A stretch of 64,000 bases of DNA from Nomia melanderi (GCF_051020985.1 NC_134999.1:18543660-18607659), one strand, 5' to 3'; counted from the stretch's first letter, positions 48,733 through 61,880 are shown. The notes: generated by a model from the sequence alone, not told the origin. Translations and numbers: made by a program.

Positions 48733-49371
48733 AATTGAAATCATAGCGAAATTCGCTTGTGGAAATGGGCGATTCTGAATTGACGCCTTTGAACATGTTT
48801 CTCGAATGAATTTTGATACGGTTAGAAATATTTTCTGTGTGAAATGCTTTTTTTCTGGGGTATATTCGATTGAAATTATAGCGGAATCTGCTCGTGGAAA
48901 TGGGAAATTCTTAACTGCCTTTGAGAATGATTCTCGAATGAATTTTTGCACGGTTAGAAATGTTTTCTGTGTGAAATGCTTTTTTTCTGGGGTATATTCG
49001 ATTGAAATTATAGCGGAATCTGCTCGTGGAAATGAGAAATTCTTAATTGCCTTTGAGAATGATTCTCGAATGAATTTTCACACGGTTAGAAATGTTTTCT
49101 GTGTGAAATGTTCTTTTTCTGGGGTATATTCGATTGAAATTATAGCGGAATCTGCTCGTGGAAATGGGAAATTCTTAACTGCCTTTGAGAATGATTCTCG
49201 AATGAATTTTTACACGGTTAGAAATGTTTTCTGTGTGAAATGCTTTTTTTCTGGGGTACATTCGATTGAAATTATAGCGGAATTTGCTTGTGGAAATGGG
49301 AAATTCTTAATTCTTTAAGAATGATTCTGGAATTAATCTTGACACGGTTAGAAATATTTTCTATTTGATAG
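48733..49371. repeat. 132-bp tandem repeat, open for 170 codons on the plus strand
   Basis: Four near-complete 132-base units begin at ATGs at 48806, 48938, 49070 and 49202, with diverged partial units on both sides. Each unit encodes 44 residues beginning MNF and containing TVRN, FCVKC and SIEIIAE. Because 132 is a multiple of 3 the frame stays open from 48806 to a stop ending at 49318. There is no recognised domain, promoter or splice site, so I treat it as a minisatellite with an incidental open frame. Confidence 0.85.
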
Positions 49372-49408
49372 AATCGAAGGTATTCTTTCGGTTGATCTTA
49401 TGATAGAA

Positions 49409-49607
49409 TTAACCCTTTGCTATGATAGAAAAATCCTTCAAGAGAAATAGATAAATTGCATATCAATTGCTTAATTAATACAAAAAAAGGGAAACTACGT
49501 GCTGATCTCTTGCTGTTCGAGTAATTAAATCATTTGTCTGCAACTTGGTCTTGCAAATATAAACATTTCATCTCGTCGAAATGTCGACGTTCGTCCGCAA
49601 AGGGTAT
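49409..49607. mobile_element. Family-E TTAA-type MITE
   Basis: The element starts TTAACCCTTTGC and ends GCAAAGGGTATA (right TTAA decayed). It aligns by eye with the copy at 51511-51700. A diverged reverse relative may lie at 57187-57378. Confidence 0.65.
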
Positions 49608-50228
49608 ATAACATTCTCTGTTAATTTTTCGACGAATAAATATATTTTCAAAGTACTCATAGAAATATCGTTAAAATAGTTTGAACCTTGTTTTCGTAAC
49701 ACGGTTACGACTTACGTTTCCAAGACGAAAGGAGTGTAGTTTAGTCTAATATCGGATTGATATTCCAAGAGTACATACCTCGGGAAAGGATTGATCCGAG
49801 AGGAACGATAACCGAAACCCTTAAAGAAGAACGTCGCCCCATCGAAATTGCTATGAAACTTCGAACCGTTGCCCGAGTCCGGGTCTAATATTTTAGTTTT
49901 CGCAATGGCTGGAAAATCTTCGAGCAGTTTTATGAAACTTAAACATCCCGCTTAAAACTTATAATTCGATGCAAAGAAAAAGTTTCGAGGGAGGGGGGAA
50001 GTTTTCCGGGGCGCCTCTGCGTTTTATGTTTCATTTCTATTCATTATTCCAATGCTCCTTCAACGCGCCGATGCAAATTTTATCTTTTAACGCGGCCGGA
50101 AGCTTCGCCGGCATGTCAAGTCTCTAAGCAGCCAAGCCGATGGAGGATTTACGCGCGTTAACGAAGTAGCCCGCCACGTATTTCGTCGATTAAGCCTCGC
50201 TTAACGTTCGGCTTGACTAGCCGCCAAA

Positions 50229-50238
50229 CAAGATGGCG
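50229..50238. promoter_or_regulatory. YY1/Pho-like motif CAAGATGGCG
   Basis: A one-mismatch match to CAANATGGCGG. Regulatory role not shown. Confidence 0.25.
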
Positions 50239-51029
50239 TCCGTGCAGTTTCGGTCGACGGACTTGCTACGAATCTGTATCGATGTATTAAATTCATCATC
50301 AGACTTCGTATATTCGTAAAGTTAGAACAATCTCTCCTACAATAAAATATTAATCGTATAAATTCGGAAAATCCATTTCCTTTAACGTACAGTTTCATCG
50401 ATTTCAATGAAATTCTCCTCTTAAGTCGCTGCTTTAAATAGCAATTTTCATTTCCAAGCTACAAAATATATTATATCATTTGATTAATAGTACAGATAAT
50501 CAATGAACGTTTCAGACATTCACATATATTCCGTCATTCGAATATAATCGTTGCCGCACCGATTGAATTTTATTTAGTCGCGCACGTTCGCCGGCATATT
50601 ACAACAATCATTCGTACGAAATAGATTCCGCAGTATTATAATACACGGACATGGAAAAGCGGCGAACACGAAGGGCGAAAAAAACGAGGAGAAAAAAAGT
50701 TGTGCTTTTCCGCAGCGACAAATGCTCTCTGATATTTGTTCTCTGTTCCCATTCTCATTCGAAGGGTAGGAGAGAGAATAGACGCGGCGCAGGGTCGGGG
50801 GAGGTTTATCGATCAAATGCATTTCCATGGAATTCACTGCTCTTTGTATTTCAAACTCGAAACACTCGAAAGCGGGACACGCGAGCGCGCAACGATAAAT
50901 TTATTGGATAAACAAAATACGGCACTCTGTTGCGTAAATAAATCGCGAACAACCGGGAAGGGTGCGCGGGGGTTGCAGTTCATTTTCGCGAAATGCCGTT
51001 GCCGCCCTGCGTAAAAGCTCACTCAGGAT

Positions 51030-51049
51030 ACACACACACACACACACAC
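51030..51049. repeat. CA microsatellite
   Basis: About ten CA units followed by a C-rich run. Confidence 0.85.
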
Positions 51050-51510
51050 CCCACCAACCCCCCCGCGCGTCCCGGGGATCCGGCACGTTGACGCGGGAAT
51101 AAAATTATTTTTCGCTATGTTGATGCTTGTCAAACGTGTTTTCGGGAATGATTAACCCCGTTGAAACGCGTCCCGTGTAGAACGCTTTGTACGCCGGGCG
51201 AGAACGTTTCTGGCCCTAAAGTATTGTGTAAATCCTTGTGACCCCGTTCGGAGCACGGCTGCAGTTCTCCCCGAGTTTGTATTATAGAAGTTAGAACGTT
51301 CCAACTGGGAGCGCGCAACATGGATCCCCCGAGTATTAGAGCACTGTCATTAATTTCATGATTTTACTAAAATTATTGATCCCCGGCAAATCTCGCTAAT
51401 CCGGTTACAGTCGCTCGCAAATATGTTCAGAGTGAAATATGCATTTGAACAACGGAGAGCATAAAAGCTCTCTATTCAGAAAGATTTCTTTAGTTACTTT
51501 AATAATCGTG

Positions 51511-51700
51511 TTAACACTTTACGGAAGATTCTTTGAAATATACGCTTTCAGCAGAAGCTAAATTATATATCAATTGTTTAAACAATAGAAAAAGGAAACT
51601 GAGTGCTGATGTTTTGTTTGAATAATTAAATCGTTTGCGATTTAGTCTTCCACGTATGAAAATTTCATCTGAACGCCGACATTCGTTCGCAAACGGTTAA
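51511..51700. mobile_element. Family-E TTAA-type MITE, second copy
   Basis: The ends are TTAACACTTTACGG and CGCAAACGGTTAA, with TTAA at both edges. It shares an interior with 49409-49607, including the GTGCTGAT and AATTAAATC segments. Confidence 0.7.
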
Positions 51701-52349
51701 TCCCTGTGATGTTAATTATACAAGATTTTGGTTACACGATGTATAAATGAAACAAAGTGAAAATTCCACGTTTAACCAGACACGCGAGGAAATCTGTCGC
51801 TAATCGAAGTGTCAAGGGACGCTTTCCCAACGCGCAAACAATCAAGCACCGCACGACCACGCGATAATTAATTTTTCACCGGCTGAAACGCCTCCGCGAA
51901 ACTTCCCAGGGAGCGCGGAACACGCGGGCGCTTTCTATCGAATTACAGGAACGAGACGCAACACTTCTACCCGGAAGAGCCAGTAATTTTCGGGGTAACT
52001 TCTTGATAATGTAATTTACTTAATTCCTTGATAAAGCCAGCCTCCAGCCTCGCCTGTCGCGCCCGCGCGCGCTCGCGCGATTCAGGCCCATCGCGAATTT
52101 CTAATTAAAGCGTCGACGAATAATTTTATTATTTCGGACAGCGGTGAAACTACTCGAGGGTCGCGGTTTTCCTGCGATTCAATGGAACCACCCCCTCGCC
52201 TTTCGTCCAACCCGCGCCGAGAACTTGCCGAGAAGTTGCTGCGTTATAGAACGCGGCCCTCGTAAAAGCATACATTCTCCCGTGGCAAGATAATAATGAT
52301 AATAATAAAGTGACGTTTACATTTCGCGGAACGGAAACTGGTGGGGCTC

Positions 52350-52416
52350 GAGAGAAAGGGAGACAGAGGGAGAGAGAGAGAGAGAGAGAAAGATAGAGAG
52401 AGTGAAAGAGAGAGTA
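52350..52416. repeat. GA microsatellite (GAGA tract)
   Basis: A (GA)n run, broken by GAT and GTG units. It lies about 540 bases from two adjacent CAATATGGCGG motifs. Confidence 0.85.
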
Positions 52417-52951
52417 GGAGGGATGAAACGGGGTGCAGCGAGGGGGTTGAAGTTAGCCGGCTCGAATTTTTGCGGCGGGGAGAGAGAAAAAGCTGCTAAA
52501 ACTCCGGAGAACTTTGGATCTATTATTTGTGACGCGCGAGAACGGGGATAACAAAGTTTTTCCCGTTCCTCCGCAATACTTTTTGATAAGGATCCTCGGG
52601 AAACACGAAATAATGGTAGGAACTGTGAAACGTATCGAGCCCGGGGCTCATTGTTAACCGAAAAGTGGAATAATAAAGTCAGAGGGGAGTCGGCGCTCGT
52701 GGAAATTGTTGCATTAAATTGTAAGCAACGTCTGTTTGGTATCTCGACCTAGAGATGTTTCCAAGATAATTTTTGAAAAGGATTTTTACTCGTTCGTTGG
52801 TTATACTTACAAAATATCGCGGCGAAACTTCTGTTAAATATTCGTTCATTTTTCCTTTGATATTTAATATGAGAATTGTACGAATATATTAATCGCTTTG
52901 TTAATACGTCGTTATATAATGTTTGAGGTGTGGAATTCGTGAAGGACAAAA

Positions 52952-52990
52952 CAATATGGCGGGCTGATCGGTGCCGACAATATGGCGGAC
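52952..52990. promoter_or_regulatory. Two adjacent YY1/Pho-like motifs
   Basis: CAATATGGCGG occurs at 52952-52962 and again at 52978-52988, the starts 26 bases apart in the same orientation. The repetition suggests a functional pair, but binding is inferred. Confidence 0.4.
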
Positions 52991-54171
52991 CACCCGGCGT
53001 CCTACAATACAGCCGACTCAAGCTTAAATCAGATTACATGCCTCTGCTACATTTTACCTTAATTCAGCTACGAATTCCTTTCCCTTATGCGAACGTATAG
53101 ATAACGGAGTGCATTCGAAACAACTGGAATACATTAACGTCACGGAAATATTTCAGCGTTACGTTAAATACGAGTTCAGAGCGGAGTGCCATTTTGTACC
53201 ACGCTCGAGCGAGTCGGACGCAACGGCCGCGGGTTCATTTTAAATTTCGTTTTTCTCGATAATTAGCAATATATTACAATAATTACAGCGGCCGGGGAAT
53301 CAGGTATGCCGGGCATTGCCAGCGCACGATAACGTCAAAGCGGAATTAATTCGATAAAGCACACCTTGCGAGAGCGGGTTATTATTAAAGTCCGTATTAA
53401 AAACAAATTACGCGGCGGAGATACAAAGAGAGAGTCGAACGCTGAATCGCGTAGCGCGGCAACATTGTGTGCACGCAAACAACTCGGCAAATAGCGACAA
53501 AGAGTTCCCCGTGTCGGGCACGGCCTCGCGTTTTTTCCGTCAAGTTCAAGACAAAAACGTCCGCCGCCTGACTAACTCACGGAGTCACGTGAGAATAATC
53601 AGGTACATGTAACCGAACACTTTGTTTCCGCGCGACTCGTTCGTTTCCGAAGTAATTAACTCTGCGCAAGCGAGGAGCAAAGGAAATTCCACGTAGATAA
53701 TATTATACGTAAACATCGTTCAAGTGTTTTGGCGCTGAAATTCGAAAGCCATTTAACGAACCGGTCGCTGCAGCTTGTAAACGAGTGACTACACGTTTCT
53801 CGAATAGTGTGTTTACCTTATCAATCGAAGGATCTCCCTTTGAAATTGAATTCGTGGTTGAAAAACAGCTGAATTAATCGCCGGCTAATGACAATCGATT
53901 GGCCCACCGGCTTCCAGGATTTTCCGAGGCTGGAAACCGGTTTTCGGGCTGCGAGTCGCCGAGACATTCGCTGGACTCGCTAAAACTACCGGACGAGTCA
54001 AAATCACCCATTCCTGATTTCTCCTTTTTACAGCTGTTAAAAAGAGAACAGATGTTTCTCTGAGAAATGATTAAAGAAAACTGAATTGTAACTCAATTAG
54101 TCTCAATTGATGCATTCCTGGAGTTTCTACAGAGGCATTTCGAAAAGTCAATTTAACTGCTCGTTTCAGTG

Positions 54172-54640
54172 TTAACACATCGCGTGCGAGCCATTTTGTT
54201 AATTTCAACTTGTATCAGTTACATTCTATTCATTTATTAAACATATTTTCGAGAGTTTCCATTACGAATAGAAATACTTCTAAGCATAGGCAAAAGGAAT
54301 CTATCTACGTTTACAAAAATGTTAACGAAGTTATACGAGTATTTATTTAACCCTTTGCACTCGAGAGGTGACTCTCAGTCACCACTTAATCTGATTTGCA
54401 AACTTATAAAGTCTTATATATAATATTAAGCTTCGCACGATGCATCAATGTATGGAATATTGAAAGAAAGTAACTTTCCTTCTTAATTTATTTCCTCGTT
54501 AATTAGTTTCAAAGAACATCGTCTGTATCTCATCGAAGAATATTGAATATTTCTAGTGAAAAACTTTCGAGTACAAAGAGTTAATACTATTCGACGGTAC
54601 ATGGAAATATTGTAATTCTTTACCGCATACAATGTGTTAA
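54172..54640. mobile_element. Family-G TTAA-type MITE containing a nested family-C element
   Basis: The outer ends TTAACACATCGCGTGC and GCATACAATGTGTTAA are imperfect inverted repeats (three mismatches in 16). Inside, the family-C element 54347-54584 is inserted with a TTAA on each side. Without it the outer element is about 231 bases, close to the size of the other families. Confidence 0.7.
54347..54584. mobile_element. Family-C TTAA-type MITE, nested copy
   Basis: The left end TTAACCCTTTGCACTCGAGA is intact. The right end is diverged (TTTCGAGTACAAAGAGTTAA). The element lies inside the family-G element. Confidence 0.75.
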
Positions 54641-57186
54641 CAAGTATCCGAGCGAGTTCGTTCCTCGAGCCCCGTTAATGACCGTTCCCCGCATCATTCG
54701 ATCATTGCTCAATTGCCGTGGAACATTATTATCGCGATTCCCGAGTGCGGGACGATAAGTGCGGGGTTCTTGCGCGCGACGCGCTCGGGACAGGGGAGAA
54801 CGAGAACGACGACGACGGCTTCAAAACGCTTCCGTCTCGGTTCGCCTTGAACATTCGTGGAAACGGTAATGCGCCGACACCGTACCTTTACAGCTGTAAG
54901 CAAAGTTCAACGGTGTCTCTTAACACGGATCCGTGAATAACTAGGTGCTCGAGTCTTTCAAAACATTTGGAAACTTATTCGGCGAAGAACGGTTTATCGT
55001 TCGCCGCGCAGCGCATTGTCTATTCATTCGCGGCGCTCAAAGGATGTACGCTGCATCGGAATTCGTTCCGCGAGAATGTTATTATCGCTCGTCAAAATAA
55101 TAGAACAGTTAGGAAAATTGAGGCAACGTTAACAAGCTGGATGGGGAAATGTTGCGCAGACTTTACGCGCGCTTTGTGCCCGCCGTACGAAGTAATTCAG
55201 ACGAATCCCGCGAGATTTTCGTTTTACATCTTACCCGATATTAATCTACAATAACGCGGATTCATGTTTAACCTATCGCCGCGCGATTATTCACGGCGAT
55301 TAACCTGGAATGAGTCATCTCATTGTTAACGGTCTCCCAGCAGAAAAATGAAATTACATATTCATAGCGAGAGTGAATTCGCTGTGAAAGTTAAATATTC
55401 ATAACCACGGAACACGATAAAAAAAAGAGCTAAATATAATGAAACAAGCAGTTAATTCCAGTCTCTCCAAATTAGTTTACAAAAATTTGCATTCTCGCCG
55501 GCGAGGCCCTAAAAAACACGATCAACGAACGAACCTTCACCTTGAAACACCCAGTTATCCCACACCAGTATTTAGCGCTAGTACATACCGAGCATTTAAT
55601 ACGATTGATACACATAATCCCTGGAAAAATCGTAACACCAGATTATTCCCAGTTCCTTCAGAGATTCACAATAATATTCAAGTGAAACTATTTCTAAAAT
55701 CATCTCGAATATTCGATGCTTTCGATATAAATAATCACACATTCCAACTAAATTCTAAATTCTAAATTTACGCATTCCCAAAGCCGCGTCCACGCGGAGA
55801 AATTCGGGAACATCCATAAAACCCCTAAAACCTTCCTCGCTCGTGAAAGAGCGCAAGGCGAAGGTTGCCCGATAAGACTGGATCGCGGCGTACACGGAAA
55901 CGGGCGCGGGATAAATAAGGCTGAAACCCCGGGAAACCGGATGGCCAGATAAAGTAGTCGCTAAACGCGATACGTATTAGCCTGTTACTACGAAAAGGTT
56001 CGCGTCAGAAACAGAGAAACGATCATTGACCTAGGATGCCCGGTGAGGCCGGTTCGCCATTACTCCAATATCGTTCGCCAATAAAGAGGCAGCGAGCGCG
56101 CGGGGAGCAAAAGAAAAACATTGGACGCGGCCCGCGCTGAGAGGGGATGCCAGCGAGAGGAAGAGGACGCCGGGGCGCGGAGCGAGAGGGAAAGAGAGAA
56201 AGAGAACGATATTCCCAACGAAAACTGCGACGCGATAAACCTTCTAACGCGTACACGTTAAAACCGGTATTACATACACGCGTGTCCGGGGCCAGGCGAA
56301 TAATAATACACGCACACGGGGAGAAAAGTTCACGGAGTTTCGCCGACCGTGGAATTCATCTCGGTCTACGATCCCCCGGCACATTGTGTGAGGCCATCGG
56401 GAACTGGTTTCATCGGAGGGACCCCGGTGGTAGCTGTTTCATTTTTTACCGGGAAACCGAGAGGGCATTTTAATAGATGCCGCGAGTGCGCGCACACGCA
56501 CGCGGCGCGGCGCGGCGCGGAGCGGCGCCAGCCTAAAGCGTACCTCAAGAGCTAATCCAACCCGGCGAAAAACGCACGGCGACGGATCATTGAACGTTCC
56601 ATCAGCCTGCCAGGATATGGGCCGGCGTTTATCCTCCGCATAAATACATATGTGCGTTGCAACACCGTCAACCGGATCGAATCGCTCTTTTTATCGTTCG
56701 ATACCGACCGGGGACCGAACCGATCCGTCGATCAACCGCTGTCCGCGGCCGTTTACCGGGAAAATAGAAATTTTAATATCGACTCGCAGTATGCGGAAGT
56801 TTCGTCGGCTCTCTTATCTGCGGATTTTTCTTCGCGAACGTGTTACGCTTAATGCGAACGATTTCTATTAACTCCGTTGTCGTTAAGGAAGTGGAGGAAC
56901 GGTTTCGGTAGGCTAATAGCTCGAGAAAGTTCTTCGGTATTGCGTTCGACTGTCAGCCGAGGATTGCAGCTGTTTGTATCGCTTTCAGAGACATCGGTCT
57001 CGGTTTCGTTCTGGTTTCACACGGTGGAATGGATTATATATTAGTCAGTTTGTTCAATAGTTTATTAACCGGGAAAATAGGAGGCACAGAGATTTGTAAA
57101 TTCGAACGTTTATTTCAGTTGAATGTGAAGTAGAATGTTCGAGGTCAGTGTGCTAAGAGAATCTAAATAATAAATCACTAATGATA

Positions 57187-57378
57187 TTAACCCTTTGAAC
57201 TTTGATTATTGTCTAATCCTTTACGCTTCTTCGTCGACGTTGGTTTTATCCAGAATCTAGTCACTTTCGATATTTGTGAATTATATTTCTCCTGTTTTCC
57301 ATATAATTAGTAATATTATTTACATTGCTTCGTATGAACGAAAATGATTTCAGCGTATCTGAAAAATGAAACACTTAA
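57187..57378. mobile_element. Possible diverged family-E element
   Basis: The left edge is TTAACCCTTTGAAC and the right edge is the shared TTAA of the family-D element at 57375. The interior is only loosely similar to family E read in reverse (CGTCGACGTT near the left). This is a weak call. Confidence 0.3.
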
Positions 57379-57597
57379 CCCTTTGAACTCTGTAGGCTCC
57401 AATACTGCAGCAGTTATAATATTAAATATTTCAATGAATCTCAAAGAAACTGCTCAAAAATCATTCGATTTTCCACACGCCCAAATTTCCCACTGAGAAG
57501 GAAAATAATGAATAAATTATAACATTCCTAATTTCCGCTAGGAATACTATAAAAATTAGTTGCTGATTACAAAACATCCTGAAGTGCTAAGGGTTAA
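57375..57597. mobile_element. Family-D TTAA-type MITE
   Basis: The ends are TTAACCCTTTGAACTCTGTA and GTGCTAAGGGTTAA with TTAA edges. The interior (GCTCCAATACTGCAGCAG, GGAATACTATAAAAATTAG) matches 38134-38327 read in reverse. Confidence 0.75.
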
Positions 57598-58465
57598 TAA
57601 CCACTTGGACGTTTCATTTATCCTCTGAAACGTTCCAAAGTAGCAAATCTCGTTTCAGCCTCTTCGAGCGGTGTCATTAAGAAATTTCGTACTCGGAAAT
57701 TTCATCCCCCGAAACTATCGACGTCAACCCCTTTATAACGCAATATTTAGCACTCCGACCCGAATAGTTTTCCAATAACTTTCTGTCTTGTATAAGCAGG
57801 CTACCAGGTTGAAATTCTAGGGGGTACGCTCGAGGTACGCAGGAGGAGGGCAAAGGGGGCCAGGCCGATACACGTATAAGAAAGAAACGCGGGCGGAGAA
57901 TGATGGAACTCCGTCAGCGGCGGCGAGATAAATGATGACAGTGATAAAATGTTTATCCCCGGGAACCGGCGGTACGTGCCGCGAAAATCGTTCCCGCCGC
58001 TACGACGCGACGCGCGGCCCCCGTTCGAGCGAATTTGAATTTATACGTGTAATTCAGCCGCGGACTATTATATCGGCAAATATCGTCGTAAACTCGAGGG
58101 GGCCGCCCCGGTATCGGTAAATACATTTTAATTGGTTCGCGTCCGGGCACGTTCTCCCTTGATTTTCATCCCCTCCGCGAGCCGGACGTGTTCGGGACGC
58201 AACGGAGATCTTAGCTGAGACCTTCGGACACAGGATGCTGACTTTGGTAATGACTTTTTTTTAAATAGACTCGCTTCCTCGCGTCGTCTACGACGAACAT
58301 TGATAAGATAGGGTTTCAGGAGATTCGAAGTTGAGGTTGGACCGTTCTTACAGAGTTTTCTGTGAATTTTATTGGAAATTGGGTAATTGGGATTATGGTA
58401 ATGAAGATCATGTGGTAATAATTTGGATGGGGAAGAAATGGAATGTTGATGAATTTATTGTATTT

Positions 58466-58690
58466 CATTTTTTTAGATTGTTTTTGAATTGTTACTATCA
58501 CATAATCTTCATTCTAGGATAATTACAATTATAATTATAATGAATTGATCAGCATTCCATTTCTTTAGATAGTTTTTGAATTGTTACTATCACATAATCT
58601 TCATTCTAGGATAATTATAATTATAATTATAATGAATTGATCAGCATTCCATTTCTTTCCATAGTTTCCGAATAATTCTTGTTACTATCG
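58466..58690. repeat. 92-bp tandem duplication
   Basis: Two nearly identical 92-base units contain TTTTTGAATTGTTACTATCA and an ATAATTATAATTATAATG run, followed by a diverged partial third unit. The period is from the start of TTTTTGAATT at 58481 to 58573. Confidence 0.85.
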
Positions 58691-59199
58691 CCTAATCTTC
58701 ATGTTTTATATATGACGTTTCGTGTAAGCTTGAATCCTATACAGTGAACACGGGGAGTACTTTAAAGTTACTTTTGATATCTAGAAATCTGCTCTGTGGG
58801 TTATATTTACCGCTCCAAACGCGGAGGTATGAATGATCGCTGCGATCCGTTCCACTCTTCTTGACCGTGCACTCGTTCGCGGTAATCATTCCATTGTGAA
58901 GAACCGGAAACAACGTAATCGCTCCCCGTGTCTTCTTATCGCGCGGGTAATTAAAAAAAAAATGCCGGCGGTCCCGCGCAAAAGCTTCCGTTCAGGCGCA
59001 TGGGAAATACAATTTGATAAATTAGGGCACGATTTATGTGGTAAGTGTAACTAACACCGTGGGCACCGCGTGTTTGTTCAGTTTAACCTCTTGCCGTTGA
59101 ATTTTCTTGTGCTCGTCAGATTTATTTCTCCGTTTGTCGGACTAGTATACAATTCGTGAGAACACCGAGAAAATAAGCAAATAAATAAACCAGTGACAA

Positions 59200-59433
59200 T
59201 TAACACGTTGAACGCCGCACGATTTCATAGAGGAAAATACACAGAATGGAAAAAATATAATCAAATCATTCAATCGAATCGCATTACTATTGCATGTTTA
59301 TCTAGCTGAATGTCATCGCATTAGACAGCATTGTTTATATAGAAATGTTTTCATATAATCATCGTTTAATTGAATGAACTATAGTAATTGAATTTGATCG
59401 AGGATCACCGGTGACACCCATTCAACGTGTTAA
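59200..59433. mobile_element. Family-B TTAA-type MITE, reverse orientation
   Basis: The ends are TTAACACGTTGAACGCCGCA and CCATTCAACGTGTTAA with TTAA edges. GATCACCGGTGACACC lies near the right end, in reverse relation to the 40669 copy. Confidence 0.78.
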
Positions 59434-59495
59434 AATTACAATTTGCAATCTAAAGAAATCTTCTATTCGCAAACGTCCATTTCGATAATGAAACA

Positions 59496-59746
59496 TTAAC
59501 CCCTTGCCGTGTAACAGCGTGTCAGACTCGCGGTGAAGATTTTAAACAGAATTTAACGAACATAAGTGTTACTTAATTTTTGTGAATACAAATTGAATAG
59601 TACTCTTCTGTTACGAATTATCATAGCTTAGAGTAAACATAGATGTAGAATGTGCCAAGAACTTTTGTCCTTTGTCAATAAATGTTTAACAACAAAGTAG
59701 GTGTGTCGATCATAGTTGAGAAAGAAATCGTAGGTCAAGGGGTTAA
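59496..59746. mobile_element. Family-A TTAA-type MITE
   Basis: The ends are TTAACCCCTTGCC and GGTCAAGGGGTTAA. The body is similar to 40422-40672. It lies only 62 bases after the family-B element. Confidence 0.8.
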
Positions 59747-59843
59747 TAACGGTAAAATAATCTTTCATTTCGATCCACGCGCAAAAGTAGTCAATCAAGT
59801 TACAGATCTTTATTGATTCTCACTCGTTATATGGCAAGTGGTA

Positions 59844-59854
59844 AACATGGCGGC
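59844..59854. promoter_or_regulatory. YY1/Pho-like motif AACATGGCGGC
   Basis: A one-mismatch match to CAANATGGCGG. Regulatory role not shown. Confidence 0.25.
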
Positions 59855-61880
59855 TCGCGGGCCAAGCGCCATAGAGTCGGTCGGCGTTGCCTCGATATCC
59901 GTCGACGTTTCCGCGAATTATGAAAATCGCGGAAAATTACTGAAAGTTCTCATCAGGGAATTGTTCGGTGGCTCGGTACGCTCCGGAGGATCGAAGTTGC
60001 TGAACTATCGACCCGATCGGTATGTTGGCGCAGCGAGTAATAGCGAGGGAAGTGTTCCAGGGCAAAGTAAACTGCAGTTGTGACAGGACCTTTACGTTCC
60101 TCAAGCTGAAAGCTATTCTATAAGTCGCAAACATAATAGACCACATACATAACAGAGTCATGCAACTTTAGCGTGGAAGCTATTCCTGCGGTATGACTTG
60201 CCGCAGGGGTTCTCAATCGACGCGGTTCCCGCCGCGGCACGGGATAACGGAAATCTCATCAGAAAACTGTCAAATCATCTTCATTTCTCATTCGTTCTTT
60301 ATTCGTTTTTTTTTTTTTTATTAATTTAACGCCGTCAAGCTTATTTGCTCTTAATTCAACCTCGACTTCTTGCCGCTTGTTTACGTACTCCATCAACTAT
60401 TAATAGCAGCAATTTAAAATAGTTACGTTCAATTATTTTCCACTTATTCTTACGAAACATCGAATTCGCTGGCTTATTTAAAGATCCTCCGTTTCAGAGA
60501 AGCTGGTTTAATTAAAAACACGAACTTTAATGCCAAGAATTCTGAAAGGTATTTAATAAAGGACTTCTAAAAAGAAATCACGAATCTCGTCGTTCTAAAT
60601 ACTAAGTAAATTTTTATTGAGTACGACGACGTCAAGCTGGAGGTGTTTCGACAGAAATAACACTGTAATCAACAAAGGGCATAAATGATCGAGCTTGAAA
60701 CTCCTCCCGACGAGCTAATGGTACCAAAATTCGAACGCGGAATATCTTCGTCATTTCGGAGAGTGGTTAACACGATTTAACCGGACAAAGCCGCGGTAAA
60801 CGCTGCATTAGAGCTTAACAGGCGCTGGGAAGCACGGATCCCCGCGTGCCGTCGAATCTCTTTGTTAATAATCTACCAGTTGCATAACACCGAACGGCAT
60901 ATCGTGGGCGAAAAGTGAAATCGTGTCAGTGTGTACGGGCTGCCGTCGAACGTGAAACGACAGATTCCAGATGCTAATCCGCCGGTTCCCGATCTCTTTC
61001 ATTGACAACCGCTGAGAAATCGTTTGTGTGGCGCCACCTACGTGGACCAATGATCGCGGTCGGCTTCGCGCGATTGAAATTCTCCGCGCAAAGAGAAATT
61101 CAGTATCGATCTCCAGCAGTATTTCCTTAGCCGTTTATACACCGCCGGGTAAACACGGTATTTTCAATTTGGAATCTTTGAATTAAACGTTTAACTCGCC
61201 GGCGAGGAACGAGACCGAATTGTTATCGTCGACAACGCTGGCTGTTAAACCTTGAAACGTTGTAAATATTTTGTAGCGGACAATACTCGATAAAAAATGT
61301 TTTCTTTGTTTCTTTTCCTTTTTACGCGGAGATATAATAATGTGGAATTTATTCGTTCGTTCTGCGTCAATAATGTTCTCCATCCGCGTCCCCCGGAGCA
61401 GCCCTGCTCGTTTATTTGTCTTTCAGAAAGTTCACTACGGCACGACGAACGACACAAAAGGATGAATCATAAAAAAATCATTTTCTTTTTAGCAGGACAT
61501 CGCCATTCTAGTTTTTACGACGATCGAGGCAATATTACGAGATACGACCGGACGGTATACCGAAATAGTAAATATTGAGTTGTCGAAGCGTTGAGTATTA
61601 CTGTCGGATACTGGATCACGTCTTCGTCGAGATGGCTGTTTTTTCCATCGGGCAAAAATTTCGCGATACTGTTCAAACGTTGCAGAAAAGTAACATTTGA
61701 ACTTGATTAAATATCGCTTAGTTTTACGCAAAAATTCTTCAAGACTAATTGAGTCGCTCAGAAACCAACATGGGTAAGTAAAATACAAGAATTGTGAAAA
61801 TTAAGGTTGTTTTATAAAATTATTATACATCTTCAGAAGCTATAAAAACAAGGGTTTTCTAACGTAGAAGGACCAAAGCT

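Noticed and set aside
48733..49371. The 132-bp repeat as a CRISPR-like array or satellite gene
   Set aside because: Units are contiguous with no unique spacers, so it is a plain tandem repeat in a eukaryotic genome.
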